Positions 10,661 through 21,185 of a stretch of DNA of 64,000 bases are shown here, piece by piece. Under the pieces are notes generated by a model, which saw only the letters and a list, made by a program, of their open reading frames with translations, searched no databases and was not told where the DNA came from. The stretch covers positions 1,860,394,352 through 1,860,458,351 of the forward strand of contig NC_056729.1 of assembly GCF_019279795.1 (NCBI RefSeq), in the 5' to 3' direction. Position numbers and translations under genes: made by a program. The DNA comes from Protopterus annectens (lineage: Eukaryota; Chordata; Ceratodontiformes; Protopteridae). Positions within the stretch are counted from its first letter, which is position 1. Each line of letters opens with the position of its first letter.

Positions 10661-10760
10661 CCCACAGGTTGCAGACAAATGAATCTCCTACTTCAGATTT
10701 AGAAGTTATGTACTCACCATAATGTTCCATCTGAGTAGGTGTATTCATTTGTCTGCAACC
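10661..10760 (+). repeat. DIRS internal complementary region
   Basis: Bases 10,661-10,698 are the exact reverse complement of the left end (4,969-5,006). Bases 10,700-10,760 are the reverse complement of the right end (10,964-11,024) with one mismatch seen. The two halves meet at TTCAGAT/TTAGAAG, which represents the joined ends of the circular replication intermediate. Confidence 0.95.
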
Positions 10761-10837
10761 ATCCCACCCTCCTATCCCCCTGGCCTTGTCAGTTTCCTGC
10801 ATAGTATGTGTTACCCTTTCCAGGGTATGCTGATTTA

Positions 10838-11024
10838 TGGCAAACTCGATCTGAGGTCATGTAGGGAGAGCAGGGCATTATGGGTGAGGGGAGGAGCTGA
10901 GAGCTCGGATCCATAGCTGGAAAACCATGCCGGTTCGGATCCAATATCGGATCCATAACCCACAGGTTGCAGACAAATGAATACACCTACTCAGATGGAA
11001 CGTTATGGTGAGTACATAACTTCT
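10838..11024 (-). repeat. DIRS right inverted terminal repeat
   Basis: This is the reverse complement of the left repeat, with an additional ~43-base outer extension (about 10,982-11,024) that has no counterpart at the left end but is mirrored in the internal complementary region. The palindrome of the left repeat has one mismatch here (GGATCCAATATCGGATCC). Confidence 0.95.
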
Positions 11025-13344
11025 AATTTTGCAAACAATAGTCATAAATGGTTGTGTGATTACTCAGTGCACCACAACTGAAAGTAATACATGCACAAAT
11101 AACTGTCAAATGGTTTGTTAGTACTATGGATGATGTTGTAGTTGGTTGTATGCAGAATTATTTCAGTTCCCTGTTGCACAGCTGTTTGTGTGGCAAAGAG
11201 GGATAAGATATTCTTACTGTATTCTGAAGGTTCATTGGAGTGAAAGTTCAAATGCAGACCTACCTGAAAATATTTCCTGTGTACTAACAAACATTTCGCA
11301 GTATTTATTTCACAGATTGCTTTTTTTCATTTTAACTACTTTCTCCTTTTATTTATTTATTTTTTACTTTTCTTTTGCCAATGTTTGTGCAGTGTGTGGC
11401 TTAGTGCAAACATGGGAAACAGAGAAAATGAATGTGAAGTTTGTCTGTTCTTATCTCTTTTATGTGAAACTTAGTAGTGTGCAAACCAGGACTAGTGGCC
11501 TACACAACAATCAGACAGAACACCTGCAGACAGGATGCCTGTAAAAGTGTAAAGGTCAAAAATGATACACTGTTGCAGTTTTTGCTTTCCATCACACAAC
11601 ACCACTAAGCAACATTGCACAGCAGTTAGCAAGGTTCCCCAACACCTGCAGACAGGATGCAGACAGTCAATAATTGAAAACAAATGCATTCAATTAATTC
11701 TGTTTGGTACTGCACAAACATGCTAAGTGGGATTGCACAGTGATTAATACAGAGAACTTAAGAATGAGTTGGAAATTATGGAACTGTCACATAACTAGTC
11801 CTGTGGCAGCAGGTATAAGTGTAAGGCTGGAAAATGGATGGTCCTGAGCTCTAGTACAGGGTGTGCAACCTATTTTTAACTGTTATGGCAATGCAGTTTA
11901 CAGTAATGAACTGAAAAATATATAACTTTTATTTCAACAAACAAAAAGAAACAAGCACACTTTATAAACATGTCTTGGAGAAGCAGGGGCACAAATTCAA
12001 AATTTTATATGGCTTTTTATGGCTTTTTATATGTGAATATTTATATATATTTTAGACATTTTAATATTCTATTTCCTAAGACTATGCACTTTTATTTGTC
12101 AGTTTTCTTGGAGGTTGGGTACACATGTTGGTGATGTAATTTAAATAAATGTATAAGTACTAGTTACTTCTAATCAGCTGGTGCTGTGGTACTGTCTGGG
12201 AACAGTGACAGAGGTGGGGATTTCATCACCCACCAGGAGATTTCAGGGTTGGTGCATAGGGTTGCATACAACACCACTGGTGTACACCTGTGCTGGATGG
12301 AGAGGCTGTTCTCATTCATTGTACATAGAATGAAGAGAAGACATCAAGCACTTCAGCAACTGGTGGAGTAAGGGGGCAGTGATGATAGTCCACTGGGTGA
12401 TGACTAGAGTCTCACTGTCTCCATATTTGATGGGCATGAGCCTGGGTTGTCCCCTCATTCACCCCAGTCATGGTACCCCCCAACCTTTTGAGTCCCTTAC
12501 CATCCCTGTGTCTTGTCTTGTTTGTTTGCAATTGCTTCCTCACCTACCAAACTTATCTGACCTAAAATACCAGCATCCCTTACCCAACATTCCTCTCTTA
12601 CTAAATTAAAAGAACATGGGCACCTGTCCCACAAAAAAAATATCTAGCAATCATATCTTTCCATTTCACATGCATCTACTTGACACACTTCATTCAGTCC
12701 ATTTGGATATACAACATGATTACATTGTTGTAGAAAAATGCTGGGAATGACAACAATAAAGGATGGTGTGCAACAAAGATAATCCACTTTATGTAAAGCT
12801 GGCAACTTTTTCAAAAGCTAAAAAAGCAGCGTAGCCCGTTTATATTAAACCTCTTTAATAAATGAACCAAATAAATGATTACATTGTTGTCACCTCCCTT
12901 TCTGGAGGTGACAGTCCAAAATCAGCTAACATTCCACACATATTTCAGTTTACACTGTTGAAGAATTTGATAGCTATGTTTCTGTCCTCCCTCCTTTACA
13001 TTCCAGTATTACTATCCCTTTGTTTGTCCCCCGCTTGCTCCCCATTTCACCATTTTTCTATCTACCCCACATTAGTACCTATAATCTGGTCAAAAAATAG
13101 AATCACACACACAACACATATAAGTACCAGAAAAAGCAATGGATCCCTTCACATTTTGGTTTGTATGTTTGCATGGAGTTTGGCATCACTTTGCAATGCC
13201 AAATGACAGTGAATGGCTCTACAATGCTGTAGTTAGCTCCATGCAATGCTGCTTAACCCTGCTGTACTACATCAACACAGACTGACACATGCTGACTGTA
13301 CTATAAAGAATAATGTCATTGCATTATCACTGTTTATTTCAAAG
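11025..13344. other. Unique-looking sequence, no supported gene
   Basis: Frames of 60-130 codons occur (for example 11,146-11,544 and 12,862-13,206) without recognisable domains. A 20-base direct repeat, ACACCTGCAGACAGGATGC, occurs near 11,520 and 11,641. Nothing else could be supported. Confidence 0.55.
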
Positions 13345-13440
13345 TATTACATAGACCTGGATTTGAACCCAGTATCATCTGGGCTCAAAAAGCAATGTAT
13401 CAATACCTTTTTACCTGTTCCTCAGAATCAGCTAAACAGC
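13345..13440 (-). mobile_element. Possible tRNA-derived SINE fragment
   Basis: On the minus strand, GGGTTCAAATCC fits the pol III B-box consensus and is flanked by CTGG/CCAG able to form a T-arm stem (about 13,358-13,376). An A-box-like TAGCTGATTCTGAGG lies upstream at about 13,425-13,440, but it fits poorly. No tail is recognised. Confidence 0.35.
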
Positions 13441-13884
13441 AGGTATGTTTCATACACTCAATATTAACTCTTAGAATTTTAACAGCGAGGCTCGGGTCTG
13501 TACACTGCTTAACTACATGCAAATGGGAAAAGTAATGTAAATGTGTATCTCTTAAACACAAACACTTCTCCAGTCATCAAGCAAACCCGTTGCTCATGGC
13601 TGAGCTGTGCAAAGTCACTATTATCATGTATTAGTGTGAATTACTGTCCATTTACTCTTCATGCCATGAAACTACATGTAGAAACATAACAAGCAATAAC
13701 TCACATATTTACAATGCAGCTATGTGTTTCCTACCCCCATGCTCTGCAACCTCGGTATCTCAGTAGTTGTTCACAAATATATCAACTACAATACATAAAT
13801 TAATCACAAATGTTGTGTAATATGCAATGCACATCAATCTGGTAACATGCAGAATTAGAACTATCTTCACAGCTGAACATGCCT
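13441..13884. other. No feature seen
   Basis: AT-rich sequence without open frames of note, repeats or recognisable transposon motifs. Confidence 0.5.
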
Positions 13885-14925
13885 ACAAACCCATCAACTG
13901 ACTCTGGGAACTATCGACCCATGTGCCTAACCATCCTTATCTTGGAAGGCTATGGAAAGAATCATCATGAACCTAATCCACAAGAACATAGGTGACCTTC
14001 AAACTCTTGACCTAAGCCACTTTGGTTTTGTCAAGGGTAGAGCTTGCTTATTAAACCTAGTGGACATTTTTGATAATGTCACCAAAGCCCTTGACACAAT
14101 CTCCCATTAAGATATCAAAGAGAAACTCTCCTATCTGGGGATTGAACCATACATTACTAGATGTGTAGCCAACTGTCTCACTGACAGAACACACACTGTC
14201 AAAGTTGGGGAGTCCACCTCCACCAGTACTCTAGTTACCAGTAGAGTCCACAAAGATCTGTGCCGGGTCCTCTACTGTTTGGAAACAATTTCTTTGAAGT
14301 CCAGGTAAAGGTGGATTGCCTGTGGTTTACCAGTTTTGCAGATAACTGTAAACTGGGTGCAATCACAGAGAATCCCCCAACAATGTAAACATATTACAGA
14401 AAGGGCTGACACAGACTGCAAAACTCGCAGGCTGAATCTTAACGCAAAAACAAATGTCATTGTCCCATTTGCCAAAGAAGCAGCCCCTGCTGATTATGAT
14501 ATAGATAGCACCCCTCTAAGCTCAAACTCAGTGGGGCAAAACATGTGAGCAAAGGTTGATAGCAATCTAAACTTTGATCACCATGTGTCCATAGCGGTAA
14601 GAAAAGCATTCTTCTATACCATGCACCTCATAAATAAGGGCATCACATACAAGATCAGGGAGGTCATAACTCCCCTGTACTCTAACCTTATCAGACCAAT
14701 AATTGAGTAAAATACTCCCTTCTATATGTACCTCACCAGACACTTGCAGCAACTGGATAGACCACAGAGGTTTCTGACCAAGAGAATCCAGGTTCTCCAA
14801 AACATGACATACATGGAAAGACTGAAAGCCATGTCTGTGTACTCAGTATCATACAGGCTTCTGACAAACAAACTGTGCCTAGCCTACAGAGCAGTCTCAG
14901 ACCTCCCAACATCTTCTTTCCAACA
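13885..14925 (+). pseudogene. Decayed CR1-like LINE ORF2 (RT region)
   Basis: The text follows the RT of the LINE at 20,042-24,080 from its NYRPI block (13,900) through the FGF-kGRa-CLLNL block (about 14,025) and the RTHTVKVG block (about 14,190). It goes on through the FADNCKLGA form of the catalytic loop (about 14,335) and the MYLTRHLQQLDRPQRFLTK block (14,726-14,782), to CLAYRAVSDLP (about 14,875-14,908). Many stops and frameshifts interrupt it. In the catalytic loop the first Asp of the FxDD motif is followed by Asn, so the RT would be dead even without the stops. Both the 5' part and the 3' tail are missing. It is clearly older than the copy inside the satellite. Confidence 0.85.
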
Positions 14926-15071
14926 TCCACTGCTGATGTCATCCACTATACGTTTTTCTGCAGCCTTGTAAATATCAGACTTGTAAAGTGGCACTTGCAT
15001 AAAGTACTGAGCTCGGTAGTATATGGACTTAGATAGGTAAGGGGTTCTGTTCTCACTGCAGTCAACTGTGG

Positions 15072-15072
<1 letters not shown>
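14926..15072 (+). repeat. Diverged copy of a ~220-bp local repeat
   Basis: The segment with ACTGCTGATGTCATC, a cctgtaaat-like middle and GGGGTTCTGTTCTCACTGCAG matches 16,900-17,045 at moderate identity. It lies on the other side of the Penelope-like fragment. Confidence 0.75.

Positions 15073-15137
<65 letters not shown>
15073..15137. repeat. (TG)n microsatellite
   Basis: A pure TG dinucleotide run of about 32 repeats. It starts where the diverged ~220-bp repeat copy carries GGCTGTGTG, so it probably grew from a short TGTGTG seed in that repeat. Confidence 0.98.
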
Positions 15138-15138
<1 letters not shown>

Positions 15139-16076
15139 TGCCTAGCCAGAAGAGCAAAAGTGTGTATCCTACAGTTACCACTCCAATCCCATAGATTGAT
15201 AGTAGTTTGACACTTGCACATATCTACACATCTAAAACCAAATAAGCCAACAAACTGTGTAAAAACAACAAGGCGAGAAAGAGACGGAGCGATCTAAATG
15301 AAAACTGACTGTTTAATAAGCGCTTTCGGAGCAGACAATACCTCTCCTTCTTCAGACAAAGTGCAAACCAATTAAGCCACATTTTATATAAAAAAGTAAA
15401 AAACTCAATTATTCAATTAAAACCATTACACCATAAATATTCTTAAAGAAAAACAAGGACATATAATACCAAGTGTATGAAAAGGCACATTACAAGACAG
15501 CAGCTTTTTTAAAGCATCTCTAAACTCCAGAATCTGAAAAACCTTACCTAATATAATGCATTACAAACGAGCCTAATGTATAAGAAACATTCATTTAAAT
15601 ATATAATAAGCTAATATTAATATTAACCTTGCAGCACTCAGGGCGAGAAACCAAGTGTATCAGTAAAAATAATAACAACAATAAACAAAACCTAGTTAAA
15701 TATTGCCAAAACTATGTAGTTAGAAAACTTGCAAAAAACTATGACTTCTAACAGTCATTTATCAAAAATGACTAACTACTATTTACCTAAAATACTATAT
15801 TAATATAAATAAAATGGTATACTAAAGATATATAAAACACATTATATATGTTATCCTAAAAGAAAATTGCATTCCAATATTAATTAATAAGTAAGGGCTT
15901 AAAACCCAAGCTTATAAAATTACATGCAGGGTGACTACCTCTTCAGGGCAAGGTATTTAAGAATACATTTAACAGAGACATACTCATTAAGCCCTGGAGG
16001 TATATACGCTGCGGTTCTAATTTGCCAAAATAGTTCTTCCATTTCCAATTTTAGTTGCCAGGGTCCACCTCTCTGG

Positions 16077-16574
16077 TCAACTATTACATGTTTTTAATAT
16101 GGCAAATTTGAGCTTATGTTTTGGAAACTCTATAGTATGCCTTGCCAGGGCATTGGTGGTATCATTCTTGCTAATGGCATACTGATGTTTATAGATGTGC
16201 TACTTAATTTTTCTTTCTGTTTTTCCTATATAGAAAGCAGCGCATTCTTGGCAACAAGCTGAATAGACCACTCCTTTAGTTCCACAAGTGTACTTGCCAT
16301 GAATTTTATAATTCTTATCTCTAATTTTAACCTGGCACTCAGTACTTAAATGCCTACACTGTTGGCATGCCCCACATCTAAACATACCTTTAGTCCTACT
16401 TTGTGTAGCCTTGTTTGAATTTTCGAGAAGCGCTTTAAGATTAGCACCTCTCCTATAGGTTATTTTAGGTTTATCTCCAAACAATTTCTTTAACCCACTG
16501 TCTTCAATAATTAGGGCCCACTTTTTATTTAAAATTTCTCTTATAAGAGAATAATCAAGACTATATGTGCACAA
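16077..16574 (-). pseudogene. Penelope-like GIY-YIG endonuclease, broken by one stop
   Basis: The domain nicks target DNA for Penelope-like retrotransposition. From the ATG at 16,574 the frame gives ITYRRGANLKALLEN and a Cys/His cluster (FRCGACQQCRHLS). It then gives the GIY-YIG core as GVVYSACC with FYIGKTERK. These are the hallmarks of the vertebrate Penelope-like group with an extra zinc-binding motif. A TAG at 16,197-16,199 interrupts the frame, after which the homologous text continues in the same frame (HIYKHQYAISKNDTTNALA, then RHTIEFPKHKLKFAILKT) to a TGA at 16,077-16,079. This single stop is likely a mutation. The ATG is internal, since homologous residues continue upstream. Confidence 0.82.
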
Positions 16575-16622
16575 AAAACTAGTGTGAAAACTTTGTGTTT
16601 CAGTCCTGATGATATTATAACA

Positions 16623-16880
16623 TTAGCCATCAACTTCCTCATTACTGTCAAGAATATTGCTAAACAGAAGAGGTTTAAAATGGCCTATTTGGCTCTTAAA
16701 AGTGACTTCGGCAGAGATTTTTGCCACCATGGATGAAGGGTAACCTCTGTTAACGAACATAGATTCCAAAAGTTCACATTCATCAAAGAAATCGGTTTCA
16801 TCAGAAACCATCCTAGCTGCCCTCACCATCTGGCCTTTAACCACTGCTCTTTTTTGATGGCACCTACACATCCATTTCAT
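16623..16880 (-). pseudogene. Penelope-like RT-to-endonuclease connector fragment
   Basis: The minus-strand frame encodes the segment just downstream of RT, with VVKGQMVRAARMVSDETD and an RGYP motif, both typical of this position in Penelope-like proteins. It ends at a TAG at 16,623 and is out of frame with the endonuclease part. Codons upstream of about 16,880 belong to the neighbouring repeat, so the ATG there is not the original start. Confidence 0.65.
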
Positions 16881-16884
16881 GCAG

Positions 16885-17500
16885 GCCTCCCAACACCTTC
16901 TCTCCATCATCCATTGCTGATGTCATCCACTATAAGTTGTCCTGCAGCCTTGTAAAAGTCAAACTTGTGCCCTGGCACTTGTATAAAGAACTGAGCTCTG
17001 TAGTCTGTGTATTTAGATAGGCAGGGGTTCTGTTCTCACTGCAGTCAGCTTGGGGTGTGTGGTTCTGCAGTTGCTTGAAATTAGAGAGTGCCTTTTACAC
17101 CAGCATGTGGGACACTGCTATTACTATATTCTCCTCACTAGACACTGCTCATGTCATCAGCTATAAAGTGTTGTCTGAGACACTCCAATTCAGACTTGAG
17201 CTATGGCACATGCCTTCAATAAAAGGTTCTGTAGTGTATACACTTTAGGGGTTCTGTTCTTACTATAGTCAATTGCATATATTTGTGCAGTTGCTTGATG
17301 TTTGAGTGAGCCTTTTACACCAGCATGTGGGACACTGTTATTATCATATTGTCCTCACCAGACACTGCTGATATAATCAGCTATAAAATGTTGTCTGAGA
17401 CACTCCAAGTCAGACCTGAGCTGTGGCACTTGCCTTAAATACAGAGTTCTGTAGTCTGTGTACTTAGACAGGTAGAGTTCACCAGCATGTTGTTTACATC
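16885..17500 (+). repeat. Three diverged tandem copies of a ~220-bp repeat
   Basis: Copies start near 16,885, 17,100 and 17,320. Shared blocks are ACACTGCTgATGTCATCAGC-like text, CTGAGACACTCCAA.TCAGAC, GGTTCTGTAGT, GGGGTTCTGTTCT and GCAGTTGCTTGA followed by CCTTTTACACCAGCATGTGG. Divergence between copies is considerable, so the array is old. Confidence 0.8.
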
Positions 17501-17519
17501 ATAAGTTATGCCATCATAT

Positions 17520-17790
17520 TCAGATCTGAGGATTATATAACAGCACTGTACTCAAACCTCATCAGAACACTAATAGAGTATAATGCTGCCTTTTGCATGT
17601 ACCTCATCAGGCACATGCATCTGATGGAGAGACCACAGGGGTTTCCCACCAAGAAAACATACGGCCTACAAACAATGCATGATGCATGTGTATGACTGAA
17701 AGCTATGTCACTGTAATCTGTAGAGTATATGATGAGGTGACTTCTGCCTGGCCTCCAGGCCAGTCTCTGATCCTGCCATGATGGGAATCA
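17520..17790 (+). pseudogene. Decayed CR1-like LINE ORF2 fragment
   Basis: The stretch matches the segment after RT in the LINE at 20,042-24,080: the LYSNLIRTLIEYNAAF block (about 17,550-17,597), MYLIRHMHLMERPQGF (about 17,598-17,645) and a decayed C-terminal part. Both ends are truncated and the frame is broken downstream. Confidence 0.75.
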
Positions 17791-17814
17791 TGCACATCCA
17801 CAAATCAAGATGTA

Positions 17815-17872
17815 GGTGATGACATCAGCAGTGTCTGGTGATGAGAATATGGTAATAGCAGTGGGACACAGA
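17815..17872 (-). repeat. Inverted partial copy of the ~220-bp repeat
   Basis: The reverse complement reads GTGTCCCACTGCTATTACC, then a tattctcatcacc stretch, then AGACACTGCTGATGTCATC. This matches the plus-strand copies at about 17,108-17,160 and 17,328-17,380. Confidence 0.75.
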
Positions 17873-18081
17873 ATCAATGTGCTGTACCAAAATCACAGAC
17901 TGCATGAGTCAGTTCAGCCACCTTCCTGACATGGTTGAATACACACTGCAACACACCCTCCACACAGACTATGTTCCTATAGAAGGGTGTACATCAACAT
18001 GCATCCATCTGAGTTAGGGAGGGACAGCACCTAATGCATGTATAGATATATCCTGACTGTCCTGTTCTGTGAGCATTTCTG
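17873..18081. other. Short unique spacer before the satellite
   Basis: No open frame or repeat is recognised. The first satellite unit begins at about 18,082. Confidence 0.6.
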
Positions 18082-20041
18082 ACCTACAAACATCAATAGG
18101 CCTGCAGATCCAACTGCATTGCACCTGATATCTATGTACATCACTGGCCTGCAGATCCAAGGGCATTGCACCTGATACCTACAAACATCACTAGACATGC
18201 TGATCCAAGTACATTGCACCTGATACCTATGAACATAACTAAGCCTGCAGATCCAAGTGGATTACACCTGATACCTATCAACAGCAGATCCAAGTGCATT
18301 ACACCTGATAGATATGGACATCACAAGGCCTGCAGATCCAAGTGCATTGTACCTGATACCTATGAACATCACTAAGCCTGCATTTCCAAGTGCATTGCAC
18401 CTGATAAATACAAACATCACTAGCCCTGCAGATCCAACTGCATTGCAACTGATAACTATGAACATCACTAGTCCAGATCCAAGTGCATAGCACCTGATAG
18501 CTGTGTACATCACTGGCCTGCAGATCCAGGTGCATTGCACCTGATACCTACAAACATCACTAGGTCTGCAGACCCAAGGGCATTGCACTTGATAGCTCTG
18601 TACATCACTGGCTTGCAGATCCAAGTGCATTGCACCTAAAACTAACAAACATCACTAAGCCTGCAGATCCAAGTGCCTTGCACCTGATACCTATGAACAT
18701 CAGTAGGCCTGCAGATACAAGTGCATTGCACCTGATAGCTGTGTACATCACTGGCCTGAAGATCCAAGTGCATTGCACCTAAAACCAACAAACATTACTA
18801 GGCCTGGAGATCCAAGTGCATTGCACCTGATAGCTGTGTACATCACTGGCCTGCAGATCTAAGTGCATTGCAACTGATACCTAAAAACATCACTAGGCCT
18901 GCAGATCCAAGTGCATTTCACCTGATACCTATGAACATCACTAGGCCTGCAGATCCAAGAGGATTGCTCTTGATACCTATGGACATCACTAAGCCTACAG
19001 ATCCAAGTGCATTGCACCTAATACCTACAAACATCACTAGGCCTGCAGATCCAAATGCCTTGCACCAGACACCTATGAACATCACTAGGCCTGCAGATCC
19101 ATAGCATTGCACCTGACACCTACAAACATCACTAGGCATGCATATCCAATGCATTGCACCTGAAACCTACAACCATCATTGGGCCTGCAGATCCAAATGC
19201 ATTGCACCTGATACCTATGAACATCACTAGACCTGCAGATCGAAGTGCATTGCACTTGATAACTATGTATATCATTGGGCCTGCAGATCCAAGTGCATTG
19301 CACCTGATATCTATGGACAACACTAGGCCTGCAAATGCAAGCGCATTGCAGCTGATAGCTATGGACATTGCTAGGCCTGCATATCCAACTACATTGCAAC
19401 TGATACCTACGAACATCACTGGCCTGCAGATCCAAGTGCATTGCACCTGATACCAATGAACATCACTTAGCCTGCAGATCCAGTTGCATTGCATCTGATA
19501 CCTACAAACATCAACAGGCCTACAGATCCAATTGCATTGCACCTGATAGCTATGCACATCACTAGGCCTGCAGATCCAAGTGCATTGCAGTTAATAACTA
19601 TGAACATATCTAGGCCTGCAGATCGAAGAACATTGCACCTGATACCTATGAACATCAGTAGGCCTACAGATCCAAGTGTATTATACCTGATACCTCAGAA
19701 AACCATTAGGGCTGCAGATCCAGCTATGGACATCACTAGGCCTGCAGTTCCAAGTGCATTGCACCTGATAGCTATGGACAGTACTAGGCCTTCAAATGCA
19801 AGTGCATTGCAGCTGATACTTATGAACATCACTAGGCCTGCAGATCTAAATGCATTGCACTTGTTAGCTGTGTATATCACTGGCCTGCAGATCCAAATGC
19901 ATTGCACCTGATACCTACAAACATCACTAGACCTGCAGATCCTCGTATATTTCACCTGATATCTATGAACATCACTAGGCCTGCAGATCCAAGTGGATTG
20001 CACCTGATACTTATGGATATCAGTAGACCTGCAGATCCAAG
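18082..20041 (+). repeat. 48-bp satellite, left block
   Basis: About 41 tandem units of 48 bp. The typical unit has CACTAGGCCTGCAGATCCAA, then GTGCATTGCACCTGATACC, then a variable taygaacat or tacaaacat segment. Each unit contains an AGGCCT and a CTGCAG hexamer and the imperfect palindrome GTGCATTGCAC. Units differ by about 5-20%. Because 48 is 16 codons, three of the six frames lack stops in the consensus. This gives long open frames on both strands, which are not genes. Confidence 0.97.
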
Positions 20042-20183
20042 CTAAGCACTTGCTCCTACAGTACTTATCACCTCGATACAGCACTCTTGTTATAGAAAGC
20101 ACCCCAAAGAAAGCAAACCCCATTTCTCGGTCACCCACATCCCCAAAACCTTTTTTTAAGTTTTTCTGTCTATTCCTTCTAGC

Positions 20184-21158
20184 ATGTCGAGAGATCAGTT
20201 GCTAACATCCTCTCCTGCTCAGCTGGTGAACCTGGGATTATTGAGGCAATGTTACAATTGCCTCATGTACACAGACAACCCTCTCCTCCTCCCACAAAAC
20301 ACAAATACATGCGAGAGATGCAACTATACGGCCAAACTGGAGGCTGAGCTCTCTCAACATAGGACTGGCAAGACCAGACAGGAGGAGAAGGTAACCACAC
20401 ACACTATAGACCCAGTCTCACATAATACCATCACAACCTCGAATCATACACATAAACACACAAAGACATACTCCGAGGCTCTGATCAAAAATCTACCAAA
20501 ACAGCAGAGGCCACCAAAGCAGACACCCAAACAACTACCACCTCAGAACACAACACCTGCATCACATAGACCACACAGTCAGAGTGTCAAGCAGTCACAG
20601 CCCTTAAGGCCAAACACTATGCCAGACACACTAGTCATTGGTGACTCCATAGTCAGACACACTGATGTCCCGCTCACCAGACTGAGTAAGGAGAGGGTCA
20701 CAGTAAGCTGCCTGTCGGGTGCTAGAATCCGCCACATAACGCATGCACTCAGGTCTCTCAACAGCAGGTACAAGTACGACTCAATCATTGTCCACGCTGG
20801 TGTAAATGACCTGAGACGTACCTCCCTGGACTACATGAAAAGAGACATAGAGGAGCTCTCTGATTATGTAGCCCAGGCAGGTATGACCTTGACCTTGAGC
20901 AGTATCCTACCTTCACCAAGAATGATGCCACAATACAGAGATAAGATGATCAGTTTTAACAATTGGCTTAAACTCTGGTGTCATTCAAAGGGGATCCAAT
21001 GTCTGTCTGCCTGGGATGACATGCTGGACAAGCCACGCTGCTAGGCAAGGGACGGCTTGCACTTGTCACCCCTGGGATTCCGGATTTTGGCAAAGGCTCT
21101 TGCCACACCCATAGTGCCTTTTTTAGGCAAGGCTCAAATTCTAAACCTACCACCCTAG
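20184..21158 (+). pseudogene. CR1-like ORF1 with SGNH/GDSL esterase domain
   Basis: The N-terminus carries a zinc-ribbon-like CYNC...CERC pair (about residues 24-53), followed by a polar Lys/Gln/Pro/Thr-rich linker (about 65-145). The esterase domain starts at about residue 150: block I VIGDSIVRH with the nucleophile Ser, and block III HAGVNDLRR (G-x-N-D). A TAG at 21,042-21,044 stops the frame, yet the same frame continues with RDGLHLSPLGF, the conserved Asp-x-x-His block of the triad, to a second TAG at 21,156-21,158. I therefore take the natural end as 21,158 and the first TAG as a mutation that removes the catalytic Asp/His. CR1 ORF1 esterases are thought to act on lipids or as RNA-binding partners in retrotransposition; the exact role is unsettled. 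Confidence 0.85.
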
Positions 21159-21185
21159 AACAAAACAAAGGAAAAACTAAGGGTA

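Larger units (their letters stand above)
4969..11024 (+). mobile_element. DIRS-type tyrosine-recombinase retrotransposon, nearly complete
   Basis: About 6.06 kb, with the full DIRS architecture. It has inverted terminal repeats (4,969-5,126 and 10,838-11,024) and an internal complementary region (10,661-10,760) made of the complements of both outer ends. Between them lie gag-like frames, then reverse transcriptase, RNase H, a DAM-like methyltransferase and a tyrosine recombinase. DIRS elements are thought to replicate through a circular DNA formed by joining the two ends on the internal complementary region, and to integrate with the recombinase without making target duplications. The coding part is GC-richer than its AT-rich surroundings. 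Gag is split, RNase H is out of frame with RT at a 9-G run, and an in-frame TGA follows the methyltransferase. This copy is probably inactive by itself but looks fairly young. Confidence 0.95.
15240..16880 (-). mobile_element. Penelope-like element, 5'-truncated (GIY-YIG type)
   Basis: On the minus strand the fragment holds the region between RT and endonuclease of a Penelope-like element (GQMVRAARMVSDETDFFD and MFVNRGYPSSMV, about 16,700-16,835). A linker follows (YSLDYSLIREILNKKWALI), then a GIY-YIG-type endonuclease and about 830 bp of mostly non-coding sequence. The 3' sequence includes a CTGAAGAAGGAGAGG and TCCGAAAGCGC stretch (about 15,325-15,358). The RT itself is missing, so the copy is 5'-truncated at about 16,880. 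It lies between two diverged copies of the ~220-bp local repeat. Confidence 0.8.

Noticed and set aside
11520..11660. Direct repeat of ACACCTGCAGACAGGATGC about 120 bases apart as a target-site duplication
   Set aside because: The DNA between the copies has no transposon ends or coding region, and 20 bases is long for a target duplication of so small an insert.
12186..12609. Possible remnant of a DNA transposon or host exon between 12,100 and 12,600
   Set aside because: The translated pieces show no motif I can name, and the frame is short. I did not find splice borders or a second supporting block.
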